A DNA stretch of 64,000 nucleotides from Gorillibacterium timonense (lineage in GTDB: Bacteria > Bacillota > Bacilli > Paenibacillales > NBRC-103111), in the NCBI RefSeq assembly GCF_001457415.1, contig NZ_LN881724.1, positions 1,054,001 to 1,118,000 on the forward strand, in the 5' to 3' direction. Shown in pieces: positions 9,143 through 17,364 of this stretch (position 1 is its first letter; every line of letters begins with the position of its first letter). The notes under the pieces were generated by a model that saw only the letters and a program-made list of their open reading frames with translations, was not told where the DNA came from and ran no database searches. The position numbers were made by a program, and so were the translations under genes.

Positions 9143-11851
9143 ATGAGCAAACTTGTACTGATCGACGGAAACAGCATTGCCAGCCGGGCGTTCTACGCGC
9201 TCCCCTTGTTAAGCAATTCCTCCGGATTACATACGAATGCCGCATACGGCTTCACTACCATGCTGCTCCGACTGATCGAAGAGGAGAAGCCGACTCATTT
9301 TCTCGTAGCCTTCGACGCGGGCAAGATCACCTTCCGCCATTCCGGCTATCAGGAATACAAAGGCGGCCGGGCCAAGACCCCGCCGGAGTTGTCCGAGCAG
9401 TACCCCCTTATCAAGGAGCTCGTACGGGCCTTCGGCATCGCCCAGTTTGAGCTGGAAGGCTATGAAGCCGACGATATCATCGGAACGATGAGCCGTGTAG
9501 GCGAAGAGGCGGGGATGGAAGTGGTCATCGTCTCCGGTGACAAGGATATGCTGCAGCTTGCATCCGACCGGGTCACCATCGCACTGACTCGCAAAGGGAT
9601 CAGCGAAACGGAGCGCTTCGATCCGGCCCATATCAAGGAAGTCTATGACCTCGTCCCCGACCAGATCCGCGATCTGAAGGGACTGATGGGCGATACCTCG
9701 GACAACATTCCCGGGATTCCCGGCGTCGGTGAGAAGACGGCGCTCAAGCTGCTCCATGAGCATCCGACCGTAGAGGAAGTGCTCGAAGCAGCAGACGGCA
9801 TCAAAGGCAAGCTCGGGGAAAAGGTGCGGGCTCACGCAGACGACGCGCGGATGAGCAAGGAGCTCGCGACCATCTTCCGCGAGGTTCCGATGGACGTTGC
9901 TTGGGAGGACAAGCAGTATGCCGGTTATGACGGACCGTCCCTCGGCGGACTGTTCCGCAAGCTGGAGTTTAAGTCACTGCTGGAAAAGATGGACTTCTCC
10001 GGAGGAACGCATCCGGTTGGAGCGGATGCGGGAGGACCTGCGGAGAACGGAGAAGGCGAGACGAGTTCTTCCGCCACGGCCCAGGATCAGGATATCATGG
10101 AGACAATTCTTCTTACGTCAGACACTCTGGGAGCCTTGATCGAGCAGCTTCCCCATGTTCAAGCTGTTCACATCGAGACGATCGGCGATAACCCTCATGT
10201 GGCCGACTTGGCTGGACTTGGTTTTCTGGCAGGGGAATCCGGTTATTTCATGACAGAGGATCTGCTCGCGCTGCCGGAAGCGGCATCGATCCGGGAATGG
10301 CTGAGCGATCCGGCTATTCCGAAAACGGTCTGCGACGTTCACCGGGCGAAGGTGGCGCTTGCCTGGCGCGGCATTCCGTTGAACGGCTGCGATTTCGATG
10401 TGGTCCTCGCCGCTTATCTGCTCGATCCGACGGAATCGACGCTCACCCTGCACGCTATGGTGAACAAGTACGGTCTGCCTGGAATCGCCGATGACACCGA
10501 AGTGTATGGCAAAGGTGCCAAGTTCAAGCTGCCGGAGGCTGAAATACTCAGCAGCCATCTGAAGCGGAAAGCGGCTGCAATCGCCAAGATTGCAGCCGTT
10601 CAGAAGAAGGAGCTGGATGAGAAGGAGATGTCTGGCTTATTCTTCGACCTGGAGCTCCCTCTTGCCGGCGTTCTCGCCGATATGGAGCTCCAAGGCATGA
10701 AGATCGCTCCGGAGGTGCTGAACGCGATCGGCGACGAGCTCAAGCAGCGAATCGAAGCGCTTGTGGCCGATATCTATCGCCATGCCGGGACGGAGTTCAA
10801 TCTGAACTCTCCCAAACAGTTGGGCGAGATCCTGTTCAATAAGCTCGGGCTGCCCGTGATCAAGAAGACAAAGACCGGTCCCTCTACCGATGTGGAGGTA
10901 TTGGAACGCTTGCGCAGCCGCCATGAGGTAGTCGCGCATATCCTCGATTACCGGACGCTGGCCAAGCTTCAGTCCACCTATATTGAAGGATTGCTGAAAG
11001 AAGTTCGTCCCGAAACCGGGAAGATCCATACCTTTTACCGTCAGACGATCACGGCGACCGGAAGGCTCAGCAGCCAATATCCCAATCTGCAAAATATCCC
11101 GATCCGCCTGGAGGAAGGGCGTAAGATCCGCAAAGCCTTCGTTCCGTCTGAACCAGGCTGGAAGATTATATCTGCGGATTACTCGCAGATTGAGCTGCGC
11201 GTGCTTGCCCACATCTCCAAGGATGAGCGGCTGATCGATGCCTTCCATCACAACATGGATATTCATACCAAGACCGCCATGGACGTCTTTGGCGTCACGG
11301 AGGATCAGGTTGACCGCAACATGCGCCGCTCGGCGAAGGCCGTCAATTTCGGTATCGTTTATGGAATCAGCGATTACGGCCTGTCCCAAAACCTCGATAT
11401 TTCCCGGGCGGAAGCGGCCAAATTCATCGAACAGTATTTCGCCATCTTCCAGGGCGTGCGCAAATACATGGACGATATCGTCCAAACCGCCCGTCGCGAT
11501 GGCTATGTAACGACTCTGCTGAACCGGCGCCGCTACCTTCCGGAGATCAATGCTTCCAACTACAACCTGCGGTCCTTTGCAGAGCGGACGGCGATGAACA
11601 CGCCGATTCAAGGAACAGCGGCCGACATCATCAAGCTCGCGATGGTGCAGATGGCGAAACGCCTGCAGGACGAGAAGCTGAACAGCCGCATGCTGCTTCA
11701 GGTGCATGACGAACTGGTCTTCGAAGTACCGGAGGAAGAAGTCGAACGGATGAAACAGCTGGTGCCTGAAGTCATGGAGGGCGCTCTCGCTCTCGATGTC
11801 CCGCTGAAGGTAGAAGTGGAATACGGAGCGGACTGGTACGAGGCAAAATGA
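9143..11851 (+). CDS. polA: DNA polymerase I
   Basis: This 902-residue protein works in repair and Okazaki-fragment maturation. The N-terminal 5'-3' nuclease (about 1-290) has the typical start LVLIDGNSIASRAFYALPLL and acidic metal ligands in VSGDKDMLQL and LMGDTSDNIPG. The middle 3'-5' exonuclease-like domain (about 310-480) lacks the expected metal-binding acids: the DxE position reads HIET. Proofreading is therefore probably lost, as in other Bacillus-type Pol I enzymes. The polymerase domain has motif A SADYSQIELR, motif B RRSAKAVNFGIVYG and motif C QVHDELVFE. A modest ribosome site, GAAGAGGTG, precedes the ATG. Confidence 0.97.
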   Translation: MSKLVLIDGNSIASRAFYALPLLSNSSGLHTNAAYGFTTMLLRLIEEEKPTHFLVAFDAGKITFRHSGYQEYKGGRAKTPPELSEQYPLIKELVRAFGIAQFELEGYEADDIIGTMSRVGEEAGMEVVIVSGDKDMLQLASDRVTIALTRKGISETERFDPAHIKEVYDLVPDQIRDLKGLMGDTSDNIPGIPGVGEKTALKLLHEHPTVEEVLEAADGIKGKLGEKVRAHADDARMSKELATIFREVPMDVAWEDKQYAGYDGPSLGGLFRKLEFKSLLEKMDFSGGTHPVGADAGGPAENGEGETSSSATAQDQDIMETILLTSDTLGALIEQLPHVQAVHIETIGDNPHVADLAGLGFLAGESGYFMTEDLLALPEAASIREWLSDPAIPKTVCDVHRAKVALAWRGIPLNGCDFDVVLAAYLLDPTESTLTLHAMVNKYGLPGIADDTEVYGKGAKFKLPEAEILSSHLKRKAAAIAKIAAVQKKELDEKEMSGLFFDLELPLAGVLADMELQGMKIAPEVLNAIGDELKQRIEALVADIYRHAGTEFNLNSPKQLGEILFNKLGLPVIKKTKTGPSTDVEVLERLRSRHEVVAHILDYRTLAKLQSTYIEGLLKEVRPETGKIHTFYRQTITATGRLSSQYPNLQNIPIRLEEGRKIRKAFVPSEPGWKIISADYSQIELRVLAHISKDERLIDAFHHNMDIHTKTAMDVFGVTEDQVDRNMRRSAKAVNFGIVYGISDYGLSQNLDISRAEAAKFIEQYFAIFQGVRKYMDDIVQTARRDGYVTTLLNRRRYLPEINASNYNLRSFAERTAMNTPIQGTAADIIKLAMVQMAKRLQDEKLNSRMLLQVHDELVFEVPEEEVERMKQLVPEVMEGALALDVPLKVEVEYGADWYEAK

Positions 11852-12071
11852 GGATTCCGCACGGGTTCATCTTTTAACCCACGTGTACGAGCTATTCATG
11901 GTCGAGAAGGCAGCGAGCTGCCCGCAGGAAATGAGCGGAAAAGGTGGTCACCTTGCTTAGGATGCGGTATGCTTAAGGGAGTCATGTCCAGCACCTTGAA
12001 ATAGGCAGCCCATAAGCCTAATAAGCAACTGGAACCATGGCATCATCTTAGAGCAAGAGAGGAATAAGGCC

Positions 12072-12911
12072 ATGCCGGAACTACCCGAAGTGGAAACCGT
12101 CGTCCGTACGTTAAACCGGCTTGTAGCCGGGAAAACCATAGAGCGGGTCAGCGTCATGCTCCCCCGGATTATTCAGCGGCCCGCCGAACCGGATGCCTTT
12201 GCAGCGGCACTAGCCGGGCAAACCATCCAAGGCATTGAACGCCGAGGCTAATTCATTCGTTTTCTTCTAGACGATCTGACGCTCGTCTCCCACCTGAGGA
12301 TGGAAGGCCGTTATGGCGTGTACCCGACGGATGAGCCTATTGAGAAGCATACCCATGTCATCTTTCATCTGACAGACGGAACCGAGCTGCGTTACCGGGA
12401 CGTCCGTCAATTTGGTACCATGCATATCTTCAAGGCGGGGGAAGAATGGAACCTTCCGCCCTTGCATAAACTGGGATTGGAACCGCTCGATCCAGCTTTT
12501 ACCCCGATGGCACTTAAGAATCGGATTGGGGACAAGCCGACCAAGCTTAAGCCGCTGCTTCTCAATCAGGAAGCAGTTGCGGGTCTCGGCAACATCTACG
12601 TCGACGAAGCGCTCCACCGGGCCGGCCTTCATCCTGAAAGGCCGGCTAATTCCCTATCCGCCAAAGAAATGAAGAAGCTGCATGATGCGATTACGACCGT
12701 CCTTCAGGAGGCGGTGGAAGCGGGCGGCTCCTCGATTAAATCCTATGTCAACGGGCAGGGCGAGATGGGCATGTTCCAACAGCAGCTCCACGCATACGGG
12801 CAGACGGGTAAGCCGTGCCGAACTTGCGGGCAGCTCATCGAGAAGACCCGGCTCGCCGGACGCGGGACCCATTATTGTCCGAAGTGCCAGCGAATCCCCG
12901 CCCAAAAATGA
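12072..12911 (+). pseudogene. mutM: Formamidopyrimidine-DNA glycosylase, interrupted by an in-frame TAA
   Basis: The frame begins with the diagnostic MPELPEVET (catalytic Pro2/Glu3). It is stopped by TAA at 12249-12251, codon 60, and then continues in the same frame to 12911 with no further damage. The codon falls in the RRGK motif, where family members have an invariant lysine (Lys60 in the Geobacillus stearothermophilus enzyme). One change, AAA to TAA, explains it. The C-terminal zinc finger (CRTCGQ...CPKCQ) is intact. An internal ATG at 12300 could give a fragment without catalytic residues. The loss of 8-oxoguanine repair is real only if the base call is correct. The position after polA matches the Bacillus gene order. 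Confidence 0.85.
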
Positions 12912-13012
12912 GTGCACGATTCGGCTCGCGCCGCCATATCTTGAGATTGGGTCGCTTCTGAAGGCGGACCTAATCTGCCGACTTCCCAGTCGGCACAAGG
13001 GAGGGCAACGCG

Positions 13013-13717
13013 TTGTCGTCGATCGTGTCCCTGTTGCTATTAGCGTTTGCCGTAAGCTTGGACGGTTTTGGAGTCGGAGCGATGTATGGCCTGCGCAAGA
13101 TTCGCATTCCGTTCCTATCGCTCGTGATCATCTCCCTGTGTTCCGCGCTCGTGATTCTGTTGTCCATGAAGCTTGGAGTTTGGCTGCTGCGCTTTATTCC
13201 AGCGGTCATGGCCAAGGATATTGGGGCTATGATCTTGATTGGGATCGGGATTTGGACGGTTTACCAAGTCAGCATGCAGAAGGACGAACCGGAGAGCGAA
13301 GCATCGGATCGTCGAAAGGAGAAGCGGGCCGACTCTTCCGTACAGGACTCGGAATTACAGGACCCAGAAACAACGAAGCCGCTGTTTACCTTTGAGTGGA
13401 AGCGGATGGGGATTGTCATTCAAATTCTGCGTACCCCATCGGCCGCCGACATGGACCGATCCGGCATCATTTCGCCGGCGGAAGCGGGACTTCTCGGAAT
13501 CGCATTATCTTTTGATGCTTTCGGAGCAGGAATCGGGGCAGCCCTCATTGGATACCCGCCCCTGATGACGGCGGCTATTATTGCAGGAACAAGCGGGCTT
13601 TTCCTTGCGAGCGGACTTCGGGTCGGCTATCGCTTTTCCGGACTCGATTGGATTCGAAGAGTATCGGCGCTGCCGGGCTGTATCTTGATCTTAATGGGGA
13701 TCATGAAGATGTTGTAA
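13013..13717 (+). CDS. ytaF: Sporulation membrane protein YtaF (MntP-like)
   Basis: This 234-residue integral membrane protein has two halves, each of about three hydrophobic helices. They are separated by a charged, probably cytoplasmic loop at about residues 90-135. The two halves share the signature LLLAFAVSLDGFGVGA and LGIALSFDAFGAGIGAAL, typical of the MntP/YtaF cation exporter fold. The start is TTG at 13013 with GGGAGGG upstream. Position between mutM and coaE is conserved in Bacillus. YtaF is annotated as a sporulation protein, and the transported ion is not known. Confidence 0.9.
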   Translation: MSSIVSLLLLAFAVSLDGFGVGAMYGLRKIRIPFLSLVIISLCSALVILLSMKLGVWLLRFIPAVMAKDIGAMILIGIGIWTVYQVSMQKDEPESEASDRRKEKRADSSVQDSELQDPETTKPLFTFEWKRMGIVIQILRTPSAADMDRSGIISPAEAGLLGIALSFDAFGAGIGAALIGYPPLMTAAIIAGTSGLFLASGLRVGYRFSGLDWIRRVSALPGCILILMGIMKML

Positions 13718-13730
13718 GGAGTGATCAGCC

Positions 13731-14327
13731 TTGAATATCGGTCTTACCGGAGGAATCGCTTGCGGCAAGAGCATCGTGGCGGCCATGTTGGCCGACCGCG
13801 GTGCATTTATCGTCGATGCGGATCTCATTGCCCGGGAGGTTGTGGAGCCGGGGAGTGTTGGCCTGGAACGGATTGTTCAGCATTTTGGCCGGGACATGCT
13901 GCTGCCGGACGGTTCCCTTCATCGGCAGGAGCTGGGGAAGCGAATCTTTGCCGATCCCAAGGAACGCGAGGTGCTGGATGGCATTCTTCATCCCCTTATC
14001 ATAGCGGAAATCTCCAGACGAATGGATCATTTTGCCGCGGATCATCCGGACAAGCTGGTCGTTGCAGATGTTCCACTCTTGTATGAAAGCGGAATGGAAG
14101 AGCTTTTTGAGGAAGTGATGGTCGTATATGCACCTCCGTCTCTGCAAACGGAACGGTTGATGGAGCGAAACGGTCTTACCCGCGAAGAAGCGGAGCAGCG
14201 GATAACTTCGCAGATGTCGATTGGGGAGAAAGCGAAACGGGCTGACATCCTCATCCATAATGACGGAACCTTGGAACAAACCGAACGTCAGATAGCGGAT
14301 TTCTGGCGGCAGAAGGGGCTGTCATGA
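13731..14327 (+). CDS. coaE: Dephospho-CoA kinase
   Basis: This enzyme catalyses the last step of coenzyme A synthesis, ATP-dependent phosphorylation of the 3'-hydroxyl of dephospho-CoA. The P-loop is GLTGGIACGKS, followed by the family segments VDADLIAREVVEPG and HPLI. The lid-side segment VVADVPLLYESGME is also typical. The length of 198 aa is normal. It starts at TTG 13731 with AAGGAGTGA upstream, and its stop overlaps the next gene by 4 nt (ATGA). Confidence 0.96.
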   Translation: MNIGLTGGIACGKSIVAAMLADRGAFIVDADLIAREVVEPGSVGLERIVQHFGRDMLLPDGSLHRQELGKRIFADPKEREVLDGILHPLIIAEISRRMDHFAADHPDKLVVADVPLLYESGMEELFEEVMVVYAPPSLQTERLMERNGLTREEAEQRITSQMSIGEKAKRADILIHNDGTLEQTERQIADFWRQKGLS

Positions 14328-14884
14328 AAAGAATCCGTAAAAAGCGATTTTACGCCCTTCTTTTTCTTGCGATGATGCTTGTGCTTTTTTACAATAATAC
14401 GTGGATAGGCCGTCTGATCTATCCCATTCAGTACCGAGAGGATATTGAAGCGGCTGCGGCGGCCAATCAGGTAGATCCGTTGCTCATCGCGGCCATCATC
14501 CGGGTAGAGAGCAACTATCGGACCTCCTCGGAATCCCACAAGGGTGCACTCGGCATCATGCAGTTGATGCCGGATACGGCGAACTGGCTGATTGAGCGGG
14601 ACAGCTCGCTCGCTTCGCTTCGAAACCGAGATCTAAAGGACCCGAAGGTAAACATTCAGTTAGGCGCCCGTTATCTGAATTACTTAAACGACCGCTTTGG
14701 CGGCAATCGGACGGCCATCTCCGCTGCATACAATGCCGGACACGGCAAGGTGGCACGCTGGCTGGAAGATAAAACATGGGATGGAACGCTTGAACAAGCG
14801 GATCGGATTCCCATCAATGAAACCCGCAAATATGTGAAGTCCGTGGAGTATTATTACTCCAAATACGTTCAGGTCTACCGCTAA
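14324..14884 (+). CDS. Lytic transglycosylase, SLT domain
   Basis: This 186-residue protein has one N-terminal membrane anchor (about residues 9-25) followed by a soluble-lytic-transglycosylase domain. The catalytic Glu lies in IIRVESNY. The domain also shows GALGIMQLMPDTA, LGARYLNYL and AAYNAGHGKVARWL, all hallmarks of goose-lysozyme-like transglycosylases that cleave peptidoglycan. It is probably membrane-tethered and acts outside the cytoplasm. Translational coupling to coaE fits the gene order seen in relatives. A role in sporulation or wall turnover cannot be chosen from sequence. Confidence 0.93.
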   Translation: MKRIRKKRFYALLFLAMMLVLFYNNTWIGRLIYPIQYREDIEAAAAANQVDPLLIAAIIRVESNYRTSSESHKGALGIMQLMPDTANWLIERDSSLASLRNRDLKDPKVNIQLGARYLNYLNDRFGGNRTAISAAYNAGHGKVARWLEDKTWDGTLEQADRIPINETRKYVKSVEYYYSKYVQVYR

Positions 14885-14888
14885 AGAA

Positions 14889-14939
14889 AGAAGCGCCGGA
14901 CAAGCTATCCTGCTTGTCCGACACTTCGCTTTACTTTCG
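14889..14939. terminator. Terminator between convergent slt and SASP genes
   Basis: A perfect 9-bp stem, CGGACAAGC/GCTTGTCCG, has a 6-nt loop and weaker outer pairing AAGCG/CGCTT. T-rich bases follow on the plus strand. It lies between converging genes and may serve both. Confidence 0.65.
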
Positions 14940-14955
14940 GGTTAAGAATGAATCA

Positions 14956-15174
14956 TTATTTGCCGGCCAGCTGCTGCTCGGCGATTTCGACAAGACGGCG
15001 GGTGATGTGGCCTCCGATTGCACCCGTATCGCGGGATGCCATATAGCCGTAGTAACCGTCTTGCGGAATTTGAATGCCAAGCTCTTGGGCAACTTCATAT
15101 TTCAGTTGATCCAAAGCCTGATTGGCTTGGGGAACAACCAAAACGTTGCTGCTGCGAGATTGTCCTGCTCCCAT
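14956..15174 (-). CDS. Alpha/beta-type small acid-soluble spore protein
   Basis: This 72-residue DNA-binding protein coats the spore chromosome and protects it from damage. It shows the family blocks LDQLKYEVAQELGI (containing the GPR protease cleavage region) and IGGHITRRLVEIAEQQL. The start is the ATG at 15174, because AGGAGGTG lies 8 nt upstream. An in-frame upstream start would add 19 unrelated residues. A sigma-G-type promoter (15205-15234) fits expression in the forespore. Confidence 0.94.
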   Translation of the reverse strand: MGAGQSRSSNVLVVPQANQALDQLKYEVAQELGIQIPQDGYYGYMASRDTGAIGGHITRRLVEIAEQQLAGK

Positions 15175-15204
15175 GTGTGTCACCTCCTCGTCAGTTGGTA
15201 CCTG

Positions 15205-15234
15205 TATTATGTGCCGTAGCGAGGACTTCATTCA
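15205..15234 (-). promoter_or_regulatory. Sigma-G-type promoter of the SASP gene
   Basis: On the minus strand, TGAATG (15234-15229) and CATAATA (15211-15205) are separated by 17 bp. This matches the sigma-G consensus (GHATR, then 17-18 bp, then CATNHTA). The promoter ends about 30 bp before the SASP ATG. Confidence 0.7.
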
Positions 15235-15336
15235 GGATGAGGATGGCAATTTCAACCACCGCCTTCGGGCTTACGTCCCGCGAGGCTTGGACATTCTTTC
15301 ACAACTCACTAATTACCGCGAGGGAAGGTGCCCTTA

Positions 15337-15819
15337 ATGAAATGCCCCTATTGTGATCACGTGGGAACCAAAGTGCTGGACTCCCGTGCTGCCAACGAAA
15401 ACAAATCCATTCGCCGACGGCGTGAGTGCGAAAACTGCCTGCGCCGCTTCACGACCTTTGAAATGGTGGAAGAGACCCCGCTCATGGTCGTCAAAAAGGA
15501 CGGAAGCCGGGAGGAGTTCAGCCGCGACAAAATTTTGCGCGGGTTGATGAGGGCTTGCGAGAAGCGTCCGGTATCGGTCGAACAGATGGAAGCCATCGTG
15601 TCTGAGGTGGAGCGGAAGATCCGCGAAACAGCCCTCTCCGAAGTCGAGAGTCGCGATATCGGCGAGCTGCTCATGGATGAGCTGTATCCCGTCGATGAAG
15701 TCGCCTTCGTCCGTTTCGCATCCGTGTATCGCCAGTTCAAGGACATCAATGTGTTTATGAAGGAGCTGTCCTCGCTTCTGACCAAAAACCAGGGCGTTGT
15801 AACGGAAGAGAAGGAATGA
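15337..15819 (+). CDS. nrdR: Transcriptional repressor NrdR
   Basis: NrdR is the repressor of ribonucleotide reductase genes. It has an N-terminal zinc ribbon (MKCPYC and later CENC with the Arg-rich KSIRRRRE) and an ATP-cone domain that senses ATP/dATP. The ATG at 15337 is preferred over an upstream in-frame GTG at 15328, because MKCPYC is the family N-terminus and GGGAAGG lies about 8 nt upstream. The 160-residue length is normal. Its place near polA-coaE is conserved in Bacilli. Confidence 0.96.
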   Translation: MKCPYCDHVGTKVLDSRAANENKSIRRRRECENCLRRFTTFEMVEETPLMVVKKDGSREEFSRDKILRGLMRACEKRPVSVEQMEAIVSEVERKIRETALSEVESRDIGELLMDELYPVDEVAFVRFASVYRQFKDINVFMKELSSLLTKNQGVVTEEKE

Positions 15820-15859
15820 ATGAGTTTCGAGCGCTAATAAAGTTTTTTCAAAAAAAGAC

Positions 15860-15888
15860 TTGCGCACTTCGGGATTGTCCTGTATAAT
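15860..15888 (+). promoter_or_regulatory. Sigma-A promoter for the tRNA pair
   Basis: TTGCGC (15860-15865) and a perfect TATAAT (15883-15888) are separated by 17 bp. They lie about 50 bp upstream of tRNA-Ala. Confidence 0.75.
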
Positions 15889-15936
15889 CTGTTCTTGTGG
15901 CCGACGAAAAGCTTGCTTGGTAGCCACAAGAAACAA

Positions 15937-16012
15937 GGGGCCTTAGCTCAGCTGGGAGAGCGCATCGCTGGCAGCGATGAGGTCAGGGGTTCGATCCCCC
16001 TAGGCTCCACCA
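15937..16012 (+). tRNA. tRNA-Ala (GGC)
   Basis: A complete cloverleaf can be drawn: acceptor GGGGCCT/AGGCTCC (one G-T pair), D-arm GCTC/GAGC, and anticodon stem CATCG/CGATG. The loop CTGGCAG gives anticodon GGC. The T-arm is AGGGG-TTCGATC-CCCCT. ACCA is encoded at the 3' end. Confidence 0.96.
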
Positions 16013-16019
16013 AATATGT

Positions 16020-16092
16020 GGGTTCTTAGCTCAGTTGGTAGAGCAATTGACTCTTAATCAATCGGTCCAGGGTTCGAGCCCCTGAGAACCCA
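16020..16092 (+). tRNA. tRNA-Lys (CTT)
   Basis: The acceptor is GGGTTCT/AGAACCC, the anticodon stem ATTGA/TCAAT and the loop CTCTTAA, giving anticodon CTT. The T-arm is CAGGG-TTCGAGC-CCCTG. The discriminator A is followed by CTA, so CCA is not encoded and must be added after transcription. It lies 7 nt after tRNA-Ala, so both are likely cotranscribed. Confidence 0.96.
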
Positions 16093-16103
16093 CTACAAGA
16101 GGA

Positions 16104-16131
16104 AAAGGACGGCATTCGTGCCGTTCTTTTC
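16104..16131 (+). terminator. Terminator of the tRNA operon
   Basis: The stem AAAGGACGGCA/TGCCGTTCTTT (one G-T pair) carries a TTCG loop and ends in T residues. Confidence 0.88.
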
Positions 16132-16286
16132 TGTTTTCTACAGATGCCTATTTATTGAGCATTTCCCAAATTCGGAGTTAGTTCAAACAACAGAGAATAT
16201 TTCAAGTTATTAAGCCTCCGACTTACACAAATGAATTTGTACAAAAATTAGCGTAATAGAAAACGTAATAGGTATAAAATCGCCAA

Positions 16287-16312
16287 AAGAACAGCGGAAA
16301 TGCTGTTCTTTT
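16287..16312 (+). terminator. Second terminator-like hairpin
   Basis: AAGAACAGC/GCTGTTCTT forms a perfect 9-bp stem followed by TTTT. No gene is visible immediately upstream, so it is an orphan. Confidence 0.65.
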
Positions 16313-16433
16313 CGTGTTCCTTGTCAATTTGTCTCACTTGGGTCCGTTGTGACATATGGACTTGCAACTAGAATCGAGTTCCTGTTACCTTAACGAGGTA
16401 GTCTACTTAAATCGACCAGTAGGGGACAAAGAC

Positions 16434-17315
16434 ATGAGAACATTTGCCTATCGAAAAGTGGATGCCTTTACTTCCGGCAGCTCCAAAGGAAATCCGGCCG
16501 CCTATCTGATGACAGGCGACACCCAATTGACCGATGAGGAAATGCTGGCAATCGGGCAGGATCATCGCGGTTTTGTCAGTGAGGTCGTATTCTGCTCTTC
16601 TTCGACCGTTGCGGACGTGAAGCTTACCTACTATTCCTCCGAATGCGAAGTGGATTTCTGCGGTCATGGAACGGTAGCCGCGATGTATGATTATATCCAA
16701 AACGACGAAGCGCTGCGCGCAAAAAGCGAAATTACCATCGAGACGAACAAAAAGGGAATCCTGACGATTTACAATCGCCTGAGTGAGCAAGATTCTGTTT
16801 TTATCACCGCACCGCAAGCAGAGTGGCTGCCGCTTCCCGTCACCAAGGAAGAGATCGCCGATGCATTGGGCGTATCCGCCGTCCAGCTTTCGTCCGAGCT
16901 TCCTTTCGACCTGATCGATGCTGGACTAAGGACGCTGATCGTCCCTGTTCCTGATTTCGATGTTGAAGTGTCCGTTTATCCTGAGCAGAGCAAGCTGAAG
17001 GACTTCTGTATTCAATTCGGCATCGATATCATCCTGCTATTTTGCATGTACACAAGCACTCCCGACTCTATCGCCCATACAAGGGTGTTTGCGCCCAGAT
17101 TTGGCTATCTGGAGGACCCGGCCACCGGGTCCGGCAACAGCGCGTTCGCCAACTACATGCTCAAAAATGAACTGTGGGACGGCAGAGCCACAAAGGCGGA
17201 GCAGGGCGGGGACAACCTCGTATACAATTCTGTCCACTTGATCCGGCAAGACGGGGATATCCTTTTTGGCGGAGGTGCAACCGTTCGTATTGCGGGAGAG
17301 TACTTTGTAGAGTAA
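16434..17315 (+). CDS. PhzF family isomerase-like protein
   Basis: This 293-residue protein belongs to the PhzF/diaminopimelate-epimerase fold. It has the N-terminal KVDAFTSGSSKGNPAAYL, the catalytic-glutamate region GFVSEVVF, VDFCGHGTVAA and the C-terminal DPATGSGNSAFANYML. PhzF in pseudomonads isomerises a phenazine precursor. No other phenazine gene is nearby, so here it is a stand-alone enzyme of unknown substrate. The ATG at 16434 (AGGGGA upstream) is chosen over an upstream in-frame ATG that adds 26 unrelated residues. Confidence 0.88.
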   Translation: MRTFAYRKVDAFTSGSSKGNPAAYLMTGDTQLTDEEMLAIGQDHRGFVSEVVFCSSSTVADVKLTYYSSECEVDFCGHGTVAAMYDYIQNDEALRAKSEITIETNKKGILTIYNRLSEQDSVFITAPQAEWLPLPVTKEEIADALGVSAVQLSSELPFDLIDAGLRTLIVPVPDFDVEVSVYPEQSKLKDFCIQFGIDIILLFCMYTSTPDSIAHTRVFAPRFGYLEDPATGSGNSAFANYMLKNELWDGRATKAEQGGDNLVYNSVHLIRQDGDILFGGGATVRIAGEYFVE

Positions 17316-17364
17316 GGGCTATATATACCTCTCGCTGGACGATCGTAAAGAACCTCTAGGAACC

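Larger units (their letters stand above)
16093..16433 (+). other. AT-rich gene-free stretch between tRNA-Lys and phzF
   Basis: This 341-bp region contains the tRNA operon terminator (16104-16131) and a second hairpin with a T run (16287-16312). The bases between them are markedly AT-rich compared with the surroundings. No gene or recognisable repeat is seen. Confidence 0.6.

Noticed and set aside
10637..11707. A 356-codon open frame on the minus strand inside polA.
   Set aside because: It is antisense to a fully conserved Pol I domain, matches no known family and is a by-product of GC-rich codon use.
12249..12251. Recoding of the stop in mutM, such as pyrrolysine or selenocysteine.
   Set aside because: The codon is TAA, which neither system uses, and there is no downstream structure. 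A nonsense mutation or base-call error is simpler.
16434..17315. Phenazine biosynthesis locus.
   Set aside because: Only a PhzF-fold protein is present. Stand-alone PhzF homologues are common and no other phz gene is nearby.
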